From positions 1 through 64,000 of the forward strand of contig NZ_LZJZ01000109.1 in NCBI RefSeq assembly GCF_001667585.1: DNA of 64,000 nt. Reading direction: 5' to 3'. The translations under genes were made by a program, and so were the position numbers. This document shows positions 23,321 to 31,944 of the stretch, in pieces (position 1 is the stretch's first letter; the number at the start of each line of letters is the position of its first letter). Source of the stretch: Mycobacterium sp. E2733 (GTDB lineage Bacteria > Actinomycetota > Actinomycetes > Mycobacteriales > Mycobacteriaceae). The notes beneath the pieces were generated by a model. The model did not search any database and was not told where the DNA came from. It saw only the letters and a list, made by a program, of their open reading frames with translations.

Positions 23321-25561
23321 GTGACATCGAGCGAGCTACAAGATGCTGAGCCGGCTTCCAACACCGCACCGGAAAATGCCGCTGGACACTCTCCGGCCGA
23401 AATGCCTGTGGCACAGCAGGGCCAGGCGCGCAAACGCCATAAGTTCCGCCGCCGTCGGCTTTTCCGGCTCGGCCTGCAATCCAAGCTTTTGCTGACACTG
23501 CTCGTCTGCAGCATCCTGTCGATCGGCGTCATCGCCTTCATCGGGGCATCCTCGGGCCGCAATGCGCTGCGCCAAGTCGAGTCCGAGCGACTCACGGAAC
23601 TGCGCCAGTCCCAGGCGCGGCAAGTGCAGTCGCTTTTCAAAGAAGTCACCAATTCGCTCATCGTCTACAGCGGCGGCTTCAGCATCGTCGAGGCCACGTC
23701 GGCGTTCACCGACGGCTTCGCGCAGTTGTCGAACGCGACGATCACGCCGGCCCAGCAGCAGGCGCTGGTCAACTACTACGACAACAACATGATCAAACCG
23801 ATCAAGCAGATCACCGGTGAGGAACTCGATCGCAACGCAATCTTCCCGAGTTCCAGCGCGCAGAAGTACCTTCAGGCGTTCTACACCGCACCGAACCCGT
23901 CGATCTCGGAGGCAAGAAAGATTGACGACGCCGGTGACGGCAGCGCGTGGTCGGCGGCCAGCGCCCGCTACGGCTTCTACATGCGCAACATTGTCACCCG
24001 GTTCGAATACCCCGATGCGCTGTTGCTGGACATGCAGGGCAATGTCGTCTTTTCGGTCAACAAGGGCCCGGACCTCGGCACCAACATCCTCACCGGCCCG
24101 TACCGCGAATCCAATCTGCGCGAGGCATACCAAAAGGCCTTGCGTTCCAACGATGTCGACTTCGTCTGGATCACCGACTTCCAGCCCTACCAACCGCAAC
24201 TCGACACCCCCACCGCGTGGGTGGTGTCACCCGTCGGAATGAACGGCAGATTGAACGGCGTCATGGCCCTGCCGCTGCCGATCTCGAAGATCAACAACAT
24301 CATGACCGCCAACAAGCACTGGGAGGCCGCCGGCATGGGGCCGGCAACCGAGACATATCTGGCCGGTCCCGACAATCTGATGCGTTCCGACTCAAGGCTT
24401 TTCCTGGAGGACCCAGCCGAATACAAGCGCGAGGCCGTGGCCTCGGGCACCCCGTCGGACGTCGTGGAGGAAGCGATCCGGCTAGGCGGTACGACGCTGG
24501 TTCAGCCGGTGCCGACCGCGGGCCTGCGCGCCGCCCAACGCGGGCAGACGGGAGTCGTCAGCGCCACCGATTACCTCGGCAACAGGGAGTTGGAGGCCTA
24601 CGCCCCGCTGACCGTGCCGAACTCCGATCTGCACTGGTCGATTCTGGCGACGCGGGACAACTCCGATGCCTTCGCGCGGCTCGGCAGGTTCAGCAGAACG
24701 CTGGTGTTGACGGTGGCGATCATGATCTTCGCCATCTGCGTGGCCTCGATGGTATTGGCCCAGCTGATGTTACGTCCGATCCGTCGGTTGCAGGCCGGGA
24801 CGCAGAAGATCAGCTCCGGCGACTACGAGGTCAATATCCCGGTAAAAACACGCGACGAAATCGGCGAGCTGACTTCGGCTTTCAATGAGATGAGTCGCAA
24901 TCTCGCGATCAAAGAGGAGTTACTCAACGAGCAGCGCCGGGAGAACGACCGCTTGTTGCTGGCGCTCATGCCCGAGTCTGTCGTTCAGCGATATCGCGAG
25001 GGTCAGGAGACCATCGCGGAGGAACACCAGGACGTCGCCATCATCTTCGCCGAGATCGTCGGCCTCGACGAGGTTTCCGTGGATGTATCGGGCGACGAGT
25101 TGGTCGGGATCGTCGACGAACTGTTCCGGCAGTTCGATTCGGCGGCCGAATCGCTCGGCGTCGAGCGGATCCGCACATTCCACAACGGCTATCTCGCCAG
25201 CTGTGGGGTGGTCACGCCACGACTGGACAGCATTCACCGCAGCGTCGACTTCGCCGTCGAAATGCGCCACATCATCGAGCGATTCAACAACCAAACCGGT
25301 CACGAGCTGCGGCTGCGAGTGGGCATCAACACCGGCAACGTCGTCAGCGGACTGGTCGGGCGCTCGGGCCTCGTCTACGACATGTGGGGCGCCGCAGTCA
25401 GTCTCGCCTACCAAATGCAAAGCGGTGCAGACCAATCCGGGATTTACGTCACCTCGCAGGTATATGAGGCGATGCGTGACGTGCGGCAGTTCACGCCGGC
25501 CGGCACCATCTCGGTCGGCGGAACGGACCAGGCGATCTACCGGTTGTCGGAGCGATCATGA
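23321..25561 (+). CDS. Membrane receptor with HAMP and a degenerate class III nucleotide cyclase domain (Rv2435c homologue)
   Basis: A 746-residue protein: basic cytoplasmic N-terminus, TM1 (about 56-77), an extracytoplasmic dCache-like sensor (about 80-455), TM2 (about 460-484), HAMP (about 485-535), then a cyclase-homology domain (about 570-712). The catalytic residues are replaced. The first metal Asp is Glu578 (FAEI). The substrate Lys is Arg618 and the second metal Asp is Asn622 (RTFHNGY). The transition-state Asn and Arg are Ser694 and Gln698 (VSLAYQM). Only Asp687 (DMWG) is kept. It is therefore probably not an active cyclase. GTG 23321 has GAGGAAGGG about 9 nt upstream; GTG 23276 is an alternative. 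The stop overlaps the channel gene start. Confidence 0.88.
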   Translation: MTSSELQDAEPASNTAPENAAGHSPAEMPVAQQGQARKRHKFRRRRLFRLGLQSKLLLTLLVCSILSIGVIAFIGASSGRNALRQVESERLTELRQSQARQVQSLFKEVTNSLIVYSGGFSIVEATSAFTDGFAQLSNATITPAQQQALVNYYDNNMIKPIKQITGEELDRNAIFPSSSAQKYLQAFYTAPNPSISEARKIDDAGDGSAWSAASARYGFYMRNIVTRFEYPDALLLDMQGNVVFSVNKGPDLGTNILTGPYRESNLREAYQKALRSNDVDFVWITDFQPYQPQLDTPTAWVVSPVGMNGRLNGVMALPLPISKINNIMTANKHWEAAGMGPATETYLAGPDNLMRSDSRLFLEDPAEYKREAVASGTPSDVVEEAIRLGGTTLVQPVPTAGLRAAQRGQTGVVSATDYLGNRELEAYAPLTVPNSDLHWSILATRDNSDAFARLGRFSRTLVLTVAIMIFAICVASMVLAQLMLRPIRRLQAGTQKISSGDYEVNIPVKTRDEIGELTSAFNEMSRNLAIKEELLNEQRRENDRLLLALMPESVVQRYREGQETIAEEHQDVAIIFAEIVGLDEVSVDVSGDELVGIVDELFRQFDSAAESLGVERIRTFHNGYLASCGVVTPRLDSIHRSVDFAVEMRHIIERFNNQTGHELRLRVGINTGNVVSGLVGRSGLVYDMWGAAVSLAYQMQSGADQSGIYVTSQVYEAMRDVRQFTPAGTISVGGTDQAIYRLSERS

Positions 25562-27003
25562 ACTTGTTCCAATCATCGTGGTTCTACTGGGCCATCGGCG
25601 TCGCGCTCGGATTCCCGGTCGGTTTGATTCTGCTCACCGAGGTGCACCGCGCGCTCGTCCGCCGAAATAGCCATTTGGCCAGGCAGGTAAGCCTGCTGCG
25701 GAATTACCTGCTGCCGCTGGGTGCGCTGTTGCTGCTGCTCGTCAAGGCTTCGCAGGTGTCGGCCGGAGATGGTTCGGTACGGATCCTCACCACGGTGTTC
25801 GGCCTGCTGGTGTTGGTGCTGGTGCTGTCGGCCCTGAACGCCACCGTGTTCGAGGGCGCCCCCGAAGACAGCTGGCGCAAACGACTGCCGGCCATCTTCA
25901 TCGACGTCGCCCGCTTCGGGGTCATCGGCGTCGGCCTGGCGTTGATGCTGTCGTTCATCTGGGGCGTCCGGATCGGTGGCTTGTTCACCGCGCTGGGCAT
26001 CACATCGGTGGTTATCGGCCTGATGCTGCAGAACTCCGTCGGCCAGATCGTGTCCGGCTTGTTCATGCTGTTCGAGCAGCCGTTCCGGATCAACGATTGG
26101 CTGGACACGGGAACGGCGCGCGGGCGCGTCGTCGAAGTCAACTGGCGCTCCGTACACATCGACACCGGCAGCGGAATCCGCATCATGCCGAACTCGATGC
26201 TGGCCGGCACCTCGTTCACGAATCTGAGCCGCCCGTCTCGCGCATACGACTGCGCGATCACCACCAAATTCGCCGCCGGCGATGCGCCGGACAAGGTGTG
26301 CGCGATGTTGACCCGCGTCGCCGCCGCGCTACCGGCCCGCAAACCCGAAACCATGCCCACCACGGTCGCTTTGGGCGGCGCCCAGTACTGCACCACCGTC
26401 AAGCTGATGTCGCCTGCCGACGCCGAAACCACCGAAGCGACGTTCCTGCGCTGGGTTTGGTACGCCGCGCGACGGGCGCGCCTGCGTCTAGACGGTGCCG
26501 ACGACAACTACTCCACCAAGGAACGCGTGGAAAAGGCGCTGCGCACGGTGGTGGCGCCGGCGTTGCGGCTCAGTCACACTGACCAGCAATCGTTGATGCC
26601 ATACGCAAAGATCGTCCGTTACGGTGCCGACGAAGTCATGGAATCCGCCGGTCAGGTGGCGCGGGGGATGACCTTCTTGATTGCCGGCCGGGTGCGGTTG
26701 ACCGCGACGGCCGAAGACGGGTCGGTGGTCCCGGTCAGCGTCCTCGACGAGGGTTCGTTCCTCGGCCTGACTGCGCTGACCCGCCAGCCCAACCTCGCTG
26801 GCGCGTACGCATTGGACGAGGTGACGGCGCTGCAGATAGATCGCGAGCACCTCGAGCACCTCGTGCTGCGTAAGCCGTTGTTGCTGCAAGACCTAGGCCG
26901 GTTGATCGACGAGCGGCAAACCAAGGTCCGGCAGCTCACGCGCCGCGAGCGGGTCGGGCCGGCCGCCGTGGAGGCACAACGCTCGGCGAGACAGCCGGGC
27001 TGA
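25558..27003 (+). CDS. MscS-type channel fused to a cyclic-nucleotide-binding-like domain (Rv2434c homologue)
   Basis: A 481-residue membrane protein. It has four or more N-terminal helices, then the MscS pore and beta domain (SVVIGLMLQNSVGQIVSGLFM, FEQPFRINDWLD, NSMLAGTSFTN). The C-terminal domain (about 340-460) has the cNMP-binding beta-barrel pattern. Its phosphate-binding cassette is degenerate: the usual FGE is LGL (402-404) and the conserved Arg-Ser/Thr-Ala is replaced within NLAGAYA. Nucleotide binding is thus doubtful. ATG overlaps the stop of the pseudo-cyclase gene (ATGA), so the two are translationally coupled and likely form one sensing unit. A hairpin terminator follows. Confidence 0.88.
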   Translation: MNLFQSSWFYWAIGVALGFPVGLILLTEVHRALVRRNSHLARQVSLLRNYLLPLGALLLLLVKASQVSAGDGSVRILTTVFGLLVLVLVLSALNATVFEGAPEDSWRKRLPAIFIDVARFGVIGVGLALMLSFIWGVRIGGLFTALGITSVVIGLMLQNSVGQIVSGLFMLFEQPFRINDWLDTGTARGRVVEVNWRSVHIDTGSGIRIMPNSMLAGTSFTNLSRPSRAYDCAITTKFAAGDAPDKVCAMLTRVAAALPARKPETMPTTVALGGAQYCTTVKLMSPADAETTEATFLRWVWYAARRARLRLDGADDNYSTKERVEKALRTVVAPALRLSHTDQQSLMPYAKIVRYGADEVMESAGQVARGMTFLIAGRVRLTATAEDGSVVPVSVLDEGSFLGLTALTRQPNLAGAYALDEVTALQIDREHLEHLVLRKPLLLQDLGRLIDERQTKVRQLTRRERVGPAAVEAQRSARQPG

Positions 27004-27009
27004 CCCGCC

Positions 27010-27034
27010 CCCGGCCGAATCCGGGACGGCCGGG
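27010..27034 (+). terminator. Hairpin after the MscS-type gene
   Basis: CCCGGCCG (27010-27017) and CGGCCGGG (27027-27034) pair perfectly over 8 bp with a 9-nt loop, 6 nt after the stop. No U-tract is present. Confidence 0.55.
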
Positions 27035-27096
27035 CGTTACGCGCGGAGCGGATGGCGTAATACCCGGGCCGCCTCACCTGGCCAGCTAAGGCCCGA

Positions 27097-27102
27097 TACC
27101 CT
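27097..27102 (+). promoter_or_regulatory. -10 box (TACCCT) for leaderless proA
   Basis: TACCCT ends 6 nt before the ATG at 27109, with no Shine-Dalgarno between them. Confidence 0.6.
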
Positions 27103-27108
27103 GGTTCA

Positions 27109-28368
27109 ATGAGTCTGCAAGCACCATCGCTGCCTGACTTGCGCCGAGAGGTCCACAACGCCGCCCGTCGCGCCCGGGTCGCCTCCCGCGTCCTGGCATT
27201 GCTGCCGACGGTCGCCAAGGACCAGGCCCTGCGGTCCGCGGCCGACGCGATCGCGGCCCACACCGAGTTGATCGTTGCCGCCAACGCCGAAGATCTCGGC
27301 GCCGCCGAAGCCGCCGGCACCCCGGCCGCGATGCTCGACCGGTTGGCGCTGGACCCCAAGCGTGTCGAGGGAATCGCCGCCGGCCTGCGCCAGGTCGCCG
27401 GGCTGCCCGACCCCGTCGGCGAGGTGCTGCGCGGCTACACCCTGCCCAACGGTTTACATCTGCGGCAGCAGCGCGTGCCGCTCGGCGTCGTCGGCATGAT
27501 CTACGAAGGCCGGCCCAACGTCACCGTCGACGCCTTCGGCCTGGCGCTCAAGTCGGGCAATGCCGTGTTGTTGCGCGGAAGTTCCTCGGCCGCGCGGTCC
27601 AACCAGGCGCTGGTGCAGGTGCTGCGCGCTTCGCTGGTCAGTGAGGACCTGCCCGCCGATGCGGTGCAACTGCTTTCGGCCGCCGATCGCTCCACGGTGA
27701 CGCACCTGATTCAGGCCCGCGGCCTGGTCGATGTGGTGATTCCGCGCGGGGGAGCCAGCCTGATCAACGCGGTGGTCCGTGACGCGCAGGTACCGACCAT
27801 CGAGACCGGCGTGGGCAACTGTCACGTGTACGTCCACGAAGGCGCCGACCTCGACGTCGCGGAACGGATCCTGCTGAACTCCAAGACCCGTCGACCCAGT
27901 GTCTGCAACGCCGCCGAGACGCTGTTGGTCGATGCCGCGATCGCCAAGAAGGCGCTGCCCCGGCTGGTGTCCGCCCTTGAGGACGCCGGCGTGACCGTGC
28001 ACGGCGGGTTCTCCGCGGACGCGGCGGAGGACGACCTGCGCCGCGAGTATCTGTCGATGGACATCGCGGTAGCGGTGGTCGACGGCATCGACGCCGCGAT
28101 CGCCCACATCAACGAGTACGGCACCGGGCACACCGAATCGATCGTGACCAGCAATATGGCTGCGGCGCAACGGTTTAGCGACGGTGTCGATGCCGCGGCA
28201 GTGATGATTAACGCGTCGACGGCGTTCACCGACGGTGAGCAGTTCGGCTTCGGCGCCGAAATCGGCATCTCCACCCAGAAATTGCATGCGCGCGGCCCGA
28301 TGGGGCTGCCGGAGTTGACCTCGACCAAGTGGATCGCGTGGGGTGACGGGCAAATCCGCCCCGCCTGA
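27109..28368 (+). CDS. proA: Gamma-glutamyl phosphate reductase
   Basis: Second enzyme of proline synthesis: NADPH-dependent reduction of gamma-glutamyl phosphate (made by ProB at 12198) to glutamate semialdehyde. A 419-residue aldehyde-dehydrogenase-fold protein. The catalytic Cys266 lies in RRPSVCNAAETLL, the cofactor region in VPLGVVGMIYEGRPNVTVDA, and the family signature in EFGFGAEIGIST form near the C-terminus. The ATG is leaderless by promoter geometry. In M. tuberculosis ahpC-ahpD and a PE/PPE pair separate proA from Rv2434c; here only 105 bp do. Confidence 0.97.
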   Translation: MSLQAPSLPDLRREVHNAARRARVASRVLALLPTVAKDQALRSAADAIAAHTELIVAANAEDLGAAEAAGTPAAMLDRLALDPKRVEGIAAGLRQVAGLPDPVGEVLRGYTLPNGLHLRQQRVPLGVVGMIYEGRPNVTVDAFGLALKSGNAVLLRGSSSAARSNQALVQVLRASLVSEDLPADAVQLLSAADRSTVTHLIQARGLVDVVIPRGGASLINAVVRDAQVPTIETGVGNCHVYVHEGADLDVAERILLNSKTRRPSVCNAAETLLVDAAIAKKALPRLVSALEDAGVTVHGGFSADAAEDDLRREYLSMDIAVAVVDGIDAAIAHINEYGTGHTESIVTSNMAAAQRFSDGVDAAAVMINASTAFTDGEQFGFGAEIGISTQKLHARGPMGLPELTSTKWIAWGDGQIRPA

Positions 28369-28401
28369 CCGCGACGAAAGTGCTTTAGGAGAACCGAGAT
28401 A

Positions 28402-29277
28402 GTGAGCGTGCCCGCCCGGCCCAAGCCGCTGTTCGCCGACATCGACGACGTCTCGCGACGGTTGGCCGAGACCGGTTACCTGCCCGACACCGCCACCGCG
28501 ACCGCGGTGTTCCTGGCCGACCGGCTGGGCAAGCCGTTGCTGGTGGAGGGCCCCGCCGGCGTCGGCAAGACCGAGTTGGCGCGCGCCGTCGCCGAGGCGA
28601 CCGGTTCGGGACTGGTCCGCCTGCAGTGCTACGAGGGGGTGGACGAGGCTCGCGCCCTTTACGAGTGGAACCACGCCAAGCAGATCCTGCGTATCCAGGC
28701 CGGCTCGGGAGACTGGGATCAGACCAAGGACGACGTGTTCAGCGAGGAGTTCCTGCTGCAGCGACCGCTGCTGACGGCCATCCGGCGCACCGAGCCCACG
28801 GTGCTGCTGATCGACGAAACCGACAAGGCCGACATCGAAATCGAGGGGCTGCTGCTCGAGGTGCTGTCCGACTTCGCGGTGACCGTGCCCGAGCTGGGCA
28901 CGATCAGCGCCGAGCGGACGCCGTTCGTGGTGCTGACATCCAACGCCACCCGCGAATTGTCGGAGGCCCTCAAGCGTCGCTGCCTGTTCCTGCACATCGA
29001 CTTTCCCAGTCCCGAATTGGAGCGCCGCATCCTGTTGTCGCGGGTGCCCGAGCTGCCCCAGCACCTCGCCGAGGAGCTGGTGCGCATCATCGGCGTGCTC
29101 CGCGGCATGCAACTCAAGAAGGTGCCTTCCATCGCCGAGACCATCGACTGGGGCCGGACGCTGCTGGCGCTGGGCCTGGACACAATCGACGACTCCGTCG
29201 TTGCCGCCACCCTGGGTGTGGTCCTCAAGCATCAGTCCGACCAGCAGCGCGCGACCGGCGAACTCCGGTTGAACTAG
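28402..29277 (+). CDS. MoxR-family AAA+ ATPase (Rv2426c homologue)
   Basis: A 291-residue AAA+ ATPase of the MoxR class, chaperone-like factors that usually work with VWA proteins on metal-cofactor or complex assembly. Walker A is GPAGVGKT (residues 50-57), Walker B is VLLIDETDKAD, and sensor 1 is VLTSNATRELSEALKRRCLF. GTG 28402 has AGGAGA 9 nt upstream. The VWA partner gene starts 10 bp after its stop. The client is unknown. Confidence 0.92.
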   Translation: MSVPARPKPLFADIDDVSRRLAETGYLPDTATATAVFLADRLGKPLLVEGPAGVGKTELARAVAEATGSGLVRLQCYEGVDEARALYEWNHAKQILRIQAGSGDWDQTKDDVFSEEFLLQRPLLTAIRRTEPTVLLIDETDKADIEIEGLLLEVLSDFAVTVPELGTISAERTPFVVLTSNATRELSEALKRRCLFLHIDFPSPELERRILLSRVPELPQHLAEELVRIIGVLRGMQLKKVPSIAETIDWGRTLLALGLDTIDDSVVAATLGVVLKHQSDQQRATGELRLN

Positions 29278-29287
29278 GGACGCGCCG

Positions 29288-30733
29288 ATGGCCCCCCGCC
29301 GCATCCGACCCACCCGGCCGCTCGCCCCGCACGGGCTGCCCGGCCACCTGGTGGGATTCGTGGAAGCCCTTCGTGGAGTGGGTATTTCGGTCGGACCATC
29401 CGAGACCGTGGACGCCGGGCGGGTGATGGCCACCCTCGGTTTGGGCGATCGTGAGGTGTTGCGCGAGGGCATCGCCTGCGCCGTGTTGCGCCGTCCCGAA
29501 CACCGCGAGACCTACGACGCCATGTTCGACCTGTGGTTTCCCGCGGCTTTGGGCACGCGCGCGGTGGTGACCGACGAGGAGGCCGACGGGACGCCGGACG
29601 ACTCATTGCCGCCCGACGACGTCGAGGCCATGCGCCAGATGCTGCTGGAGTTGCTCGCCGAGAACCCCGACCTCGCCGACATGGACGAGCGGCTGGTCGC
29701 GATGATCGCGCGCATCGTGGAGGCCTACGGCAAATACAGTTCCAGCCGCGGACCGTCGTTCTCCTCCTACCAGGCGCTCAAGGCGATGGCGCTCGACGAA
29801 TTGGAGGGCAAGCTGCTGGCGGGGCTGCTCGCCCCGTACGGCGACGAACCCACGCCCACCCAGGAGCAGATCGCCAAAGCGCTCGCCGCGCAACGGATCA
29901 CCCAGTTGCGCAAGATGGTCGATGCCGAGACCAAACGACGCACCGCCGAACAACTCGGTCGCGACCACGTCCAGATGTACGGCATCCCACAGCTTTCCGA
30001 GAACGTCGAATTCCTGCGCGCCTCCGGCGAGCAGTTGCGCCAGATGCAACGGGTGGTGGCCCCGTTGGCCCGGACCCTGGCCACCCGGCTGGCGGCCCGC
30101 CGGCGACGCAGCCGCGCCGGGGTGATCGACCTGCGCAAGACCCTCCGCAAGTCGATGTCCACCGGCGGCGTGCCGATCGACGTGGTGTTGGCCAAACCCC
30201 GCCCTGCGCGACCGGAACTGGTGGTGCTGTGCGACGTGTCCGGCTCCGTCGCCGGATTCAGCCACTTCACCCTGCTGCTGGTACACGCGCTGCGCCAACA
30301 ATTCTCGCGGGTCCGGGTGTTCGCCTTCATCGACACCACCGACGAGGTGACCCACATGTTCGGACCAGAAGCCGACCTGGCCGTGGCGATCCAGCGGATC
30401 ACCCGCGAGGCCGGCGTCTACAGCCGCGACGGGCATTCCGACTACGGCAACGCGTTCGCGTCGTTCGTGCAGGCGTTCCCCAACGTCCTGTCGCCGCGCA
30501 GCTCGCTGCTGGTGCTCGGCGACGGCCGCACCAACTACCGCAACCCGGAGACCGAGCTGCTGGCCCACATGGTGACCGCCAGCCGGCACGCGCACTGGCT
30601 GAACCCCGAGCCCAAGCACCTGTGGGGCAGCGGCGACTCGGCGGTGCCGCGCTACCAAGAAGTCATCGCGATGCACGAATGCCGGTCGGCCAAGCAGCTC
30701 GCCGCGGTGATCGACCAGCTGTTGCCGGTCTAA
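29288..30733 (+). CDS. VWA domain (CoxE-like) protein, MoxR partner (Rv2425c homologue)
   Basis: A 481-residue cytoplasmic protein. The N-terminal half is helical with acidic stretches and an ARRRRSRAGVIDLRKTLRKS segment. The C-terminal von Willebrand A domain has the MIDAS DVSGS motif (Asp316, Ser318, Ser320) in VVLCDVSGSVAGF, then SDYGNAF and LGDGRTNY. The CoxE-like class acts with MoxR ATPases; in carboxydotrophs the pair matures CO dehydrogenase, but no such enzyme is encoded nearby, so the client is unknown. It directly follows the moxR gene and is followed by a hairpin. Confidence 0.9.
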   Translation: MAPRRIRPTRPLAPHGLPGHLVGFVEALRGVGISVGPSETVDAGRVMATLGLGDREVLREGIACAVLRRPEHRETYDAMFDLWFPAALGTRAVVTDEEADGTPDDSLPPDDVEAMRQMLLELLAENPDLADMDERLVAMIARIVEAYGKYSSSRGPSFSSYQALKAMALDELEGKLLAGLLAPYGDEPTPTQEQIAKALAAQRITQLRKMVDAETKRRTAEQLGRDHVQMYGIPQLSENVEFLRASGEQLRQMQRVVAPLARTLATRLAARRRRSRAGVIDLRKTLRKSMSTGGVPIDVVLAKPRPARPELVVLCDVSGSVAGFSHFTLLLVHALRQQFSRVRVFAFIDTTDEVTHMFGPEADLAVAIQRITREAGVYSRDGHSDYGNAFASFVQAFPNVLSPRSSLLVLGDGRTNYRNPETELLAHMVTASRHAHWLNPEPKHLWGSGDSAVPRYQEVIAMHECRSAKQLAAVIDQLLPV

Positions 30734-30747
30734 GGCGGTCGCGCCTC

Positions 30748-30767
30748 GCGTCACGCTGGCGTGACGC
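30748..30767 (+). terminator. Hairpin after the VWA gene
   Basis: GCGTCACGC (30748-30756) and GCGTGACGC (30759-30767) pair perfectly over 9 bp with two bases between the arms, 14 nt after the stop. No U-tract. Confidence 0.5.
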
Positions 30768-30875
30768 TCGGACTCCAGAGCTGCGCCGGCGTCACCCTCG
30801 CGGGAGGCGGCCGCGCGAGACGGCCCCGGGAGGTGGGCGGCCGGCTGAGAAATCGGGCCGGATCGCCGCCTCAAG

Positions 30876-30881
30876 TAAGCT
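30876..30881 (+). promoter_or_regulatory. -10 box (TAAGCT) for nadD
   Basis: TAAGCT ends 8 nt before GTG 30890, near-leaderless geometry. It supports GTG 30890 over the longer in-frame extension that begins at 30761 within the hairpin. Confidence 0.45.
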
Positions 30882-30889
30882 GGCAAATC

Positions 30890-31558
30890 GTGCAAAAGCA
30901 GCTGCGCAGGCTGGGAGTGATGGGTGGGACGTTCGATCCCATCCATTACGGGCACCTGGTTGCCGCCAGTGAGGTCGCCGACCTGTTCGACCTCGACGAA
31001 GTGGTGTTCGTGCCCAGCGGTCAGCCCTGGCAGAAAGACCGGCACGTTTCCGCCGCCGAGGACCGATACCTGATGACGGTGATCGCCACCGCGTCCAACC
31101 CCCGCTTCTCGGTGAGCCGGGTCGACATCGACCGCGCCGGGCCCACCTACACCAAGGACACCCTGCGGGACCTGCACGCCCTCAACCCCGATTCGCAGCT
31201 GTACTTCATCACCGGCGCCGACGCCCTGGCGTCCATCCTGTCCTGGCAGGGCTGGGAGGAGCTGTTTCAGTTGGCGCGGTTCGTCGGCGTCAGCCGGCCC
31301 GGATACGAGCTGCGCCGGGAGCACATCACCGGCGTGCTGGGCGAGCTGGCCGAGGACGTGCTGACGCTCGTTGAGATCCCGGCGCTGGCGATCTCGTCGA
31401 CCGATTGCCGGCTGCGCGCCGAACAGCAGCGGCCCCTGTGGTATCTGATGCCCGACGGCGTCGTGCAGTACGTCTCCAAGCGCCGGCTGTACCGTAGCGG
31501 CAAAAAATCGAAGGACACCGTGAGCCGCTCAACCCTGCCCGCCGGGAACAACACATGA
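30890..31558 (+). CDS. nadD: Nicotinate-nucleotide adenylyltransferase
   Basis: Adenylates nicotinate mononucleotide to deamido-NAD, the substrate of NadE (17913). The 222-residue protein has the nucleotidyltransferase motif GGTFDPIHYGHL near the N-terminus and the ISSTDCR (ISSTxxR) motif near the C-terminus. Its core closely matches the M. tuberculosis protein. The GTG at 30890 is chosen from the promoter and family N-terminus (LGVMGGTFDP). The stop overlaps the rsfS start by 4 nt, opening a five-gene operon through degV. Confidence 0.96.
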   Translation: MQKQLRRLGVMGGTFDPIHYGHLVAASEVADLFDLDEVVFVPSGQPWQKDRHVSAAEDRYLMTVIATASNPRFSVSRVDIDRAGPTYTKDTLRDLHALNPDSQLYFITGADALASILSWQGWEELFQLARFVGVSRPGYELRREHITGVLGELAEDVLTLVEIPALAISSTDCRLRAEQQRPLWYLMPDGVVQYVSKRRLYRSGKKSKDTVSRSTLPAGNNT

Positions 31559-31944
31559 CCGCCACCCAGGAGGCCATCGACATGGCGACGGTGGCCGCCG
31601 GCGCGGCCGCCTCGAAGCTCGCCGACGATGTCGTCGTGATCGACGTGTCCGGCCAGCTGGTCATCACGGACTGCTTCGTCATCGCCTCGGCGTCCAACGA
31701 ACGGCAGGTCAATGCCATCGTCGACGAGGTCGAGGAGAAGATGCGCAGGGCCGGCTACAAACCCGCGCGCAGGGAGGGCACCCGGGAGGGCCGCTGGACG
31801 CTGCTGGACTACCGCGACATCGTCGTGCACATTCAGCACCAGGACGACCGCGACTTCTACGCCCTGGACCGGTTGTGGGGCGACTGCCCGGTGGTGCCGG
31901 TGGACCTGGCCGCCGTCCCCGACGACTCGGCGGGCACGCCATGA
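31555..31944 (+). CDS. rsfS: Ribosomal silencing factor RsfS (iojap family)
   Basis: A 129-residue factor that binds L14 of the 50S subunit and blocks subunit joining during starvation. Family motifs are VVIDVSGQLVITDCFVIASA, NAIVDEVEEKM and the WTLLDYRDIVVHIQ / FYALDRLWGD segment. ATG overlaps the nadD stop and its own stop overlaps the gpgP start, so translation is coupled on both sides. nadD-rsfS linkage is widely conserved. Confidence 0.95.
   Translation: MTATQEAIDMATVAAGAAASKLADDVVVIDVSGQLVITDCFVIASASNERQVNAIVDEVEEKMRRAGYKPARREGTREGRWTLLDYRDIVVHIQHQDDRDFYALDRLWGDCPVVPVDLAAVPDDSAGTP

Noticed and set aside
22807..23661. 284-codon minus-strand frame spanning the cation-efflux upstream region and the start of the cyclase gene
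   Set aside because: No domain and it overlaps the confident cyclase N-terminus; the homologous cation-efflux sequence is in a different frame.
27454..29472. 672-codon open frame on the minus strand opposite proA and the MoxR gene
   Set aside because: Spans two well-supported plus-strand genes, has no recognisable motif and no promoter; a GC shadow.
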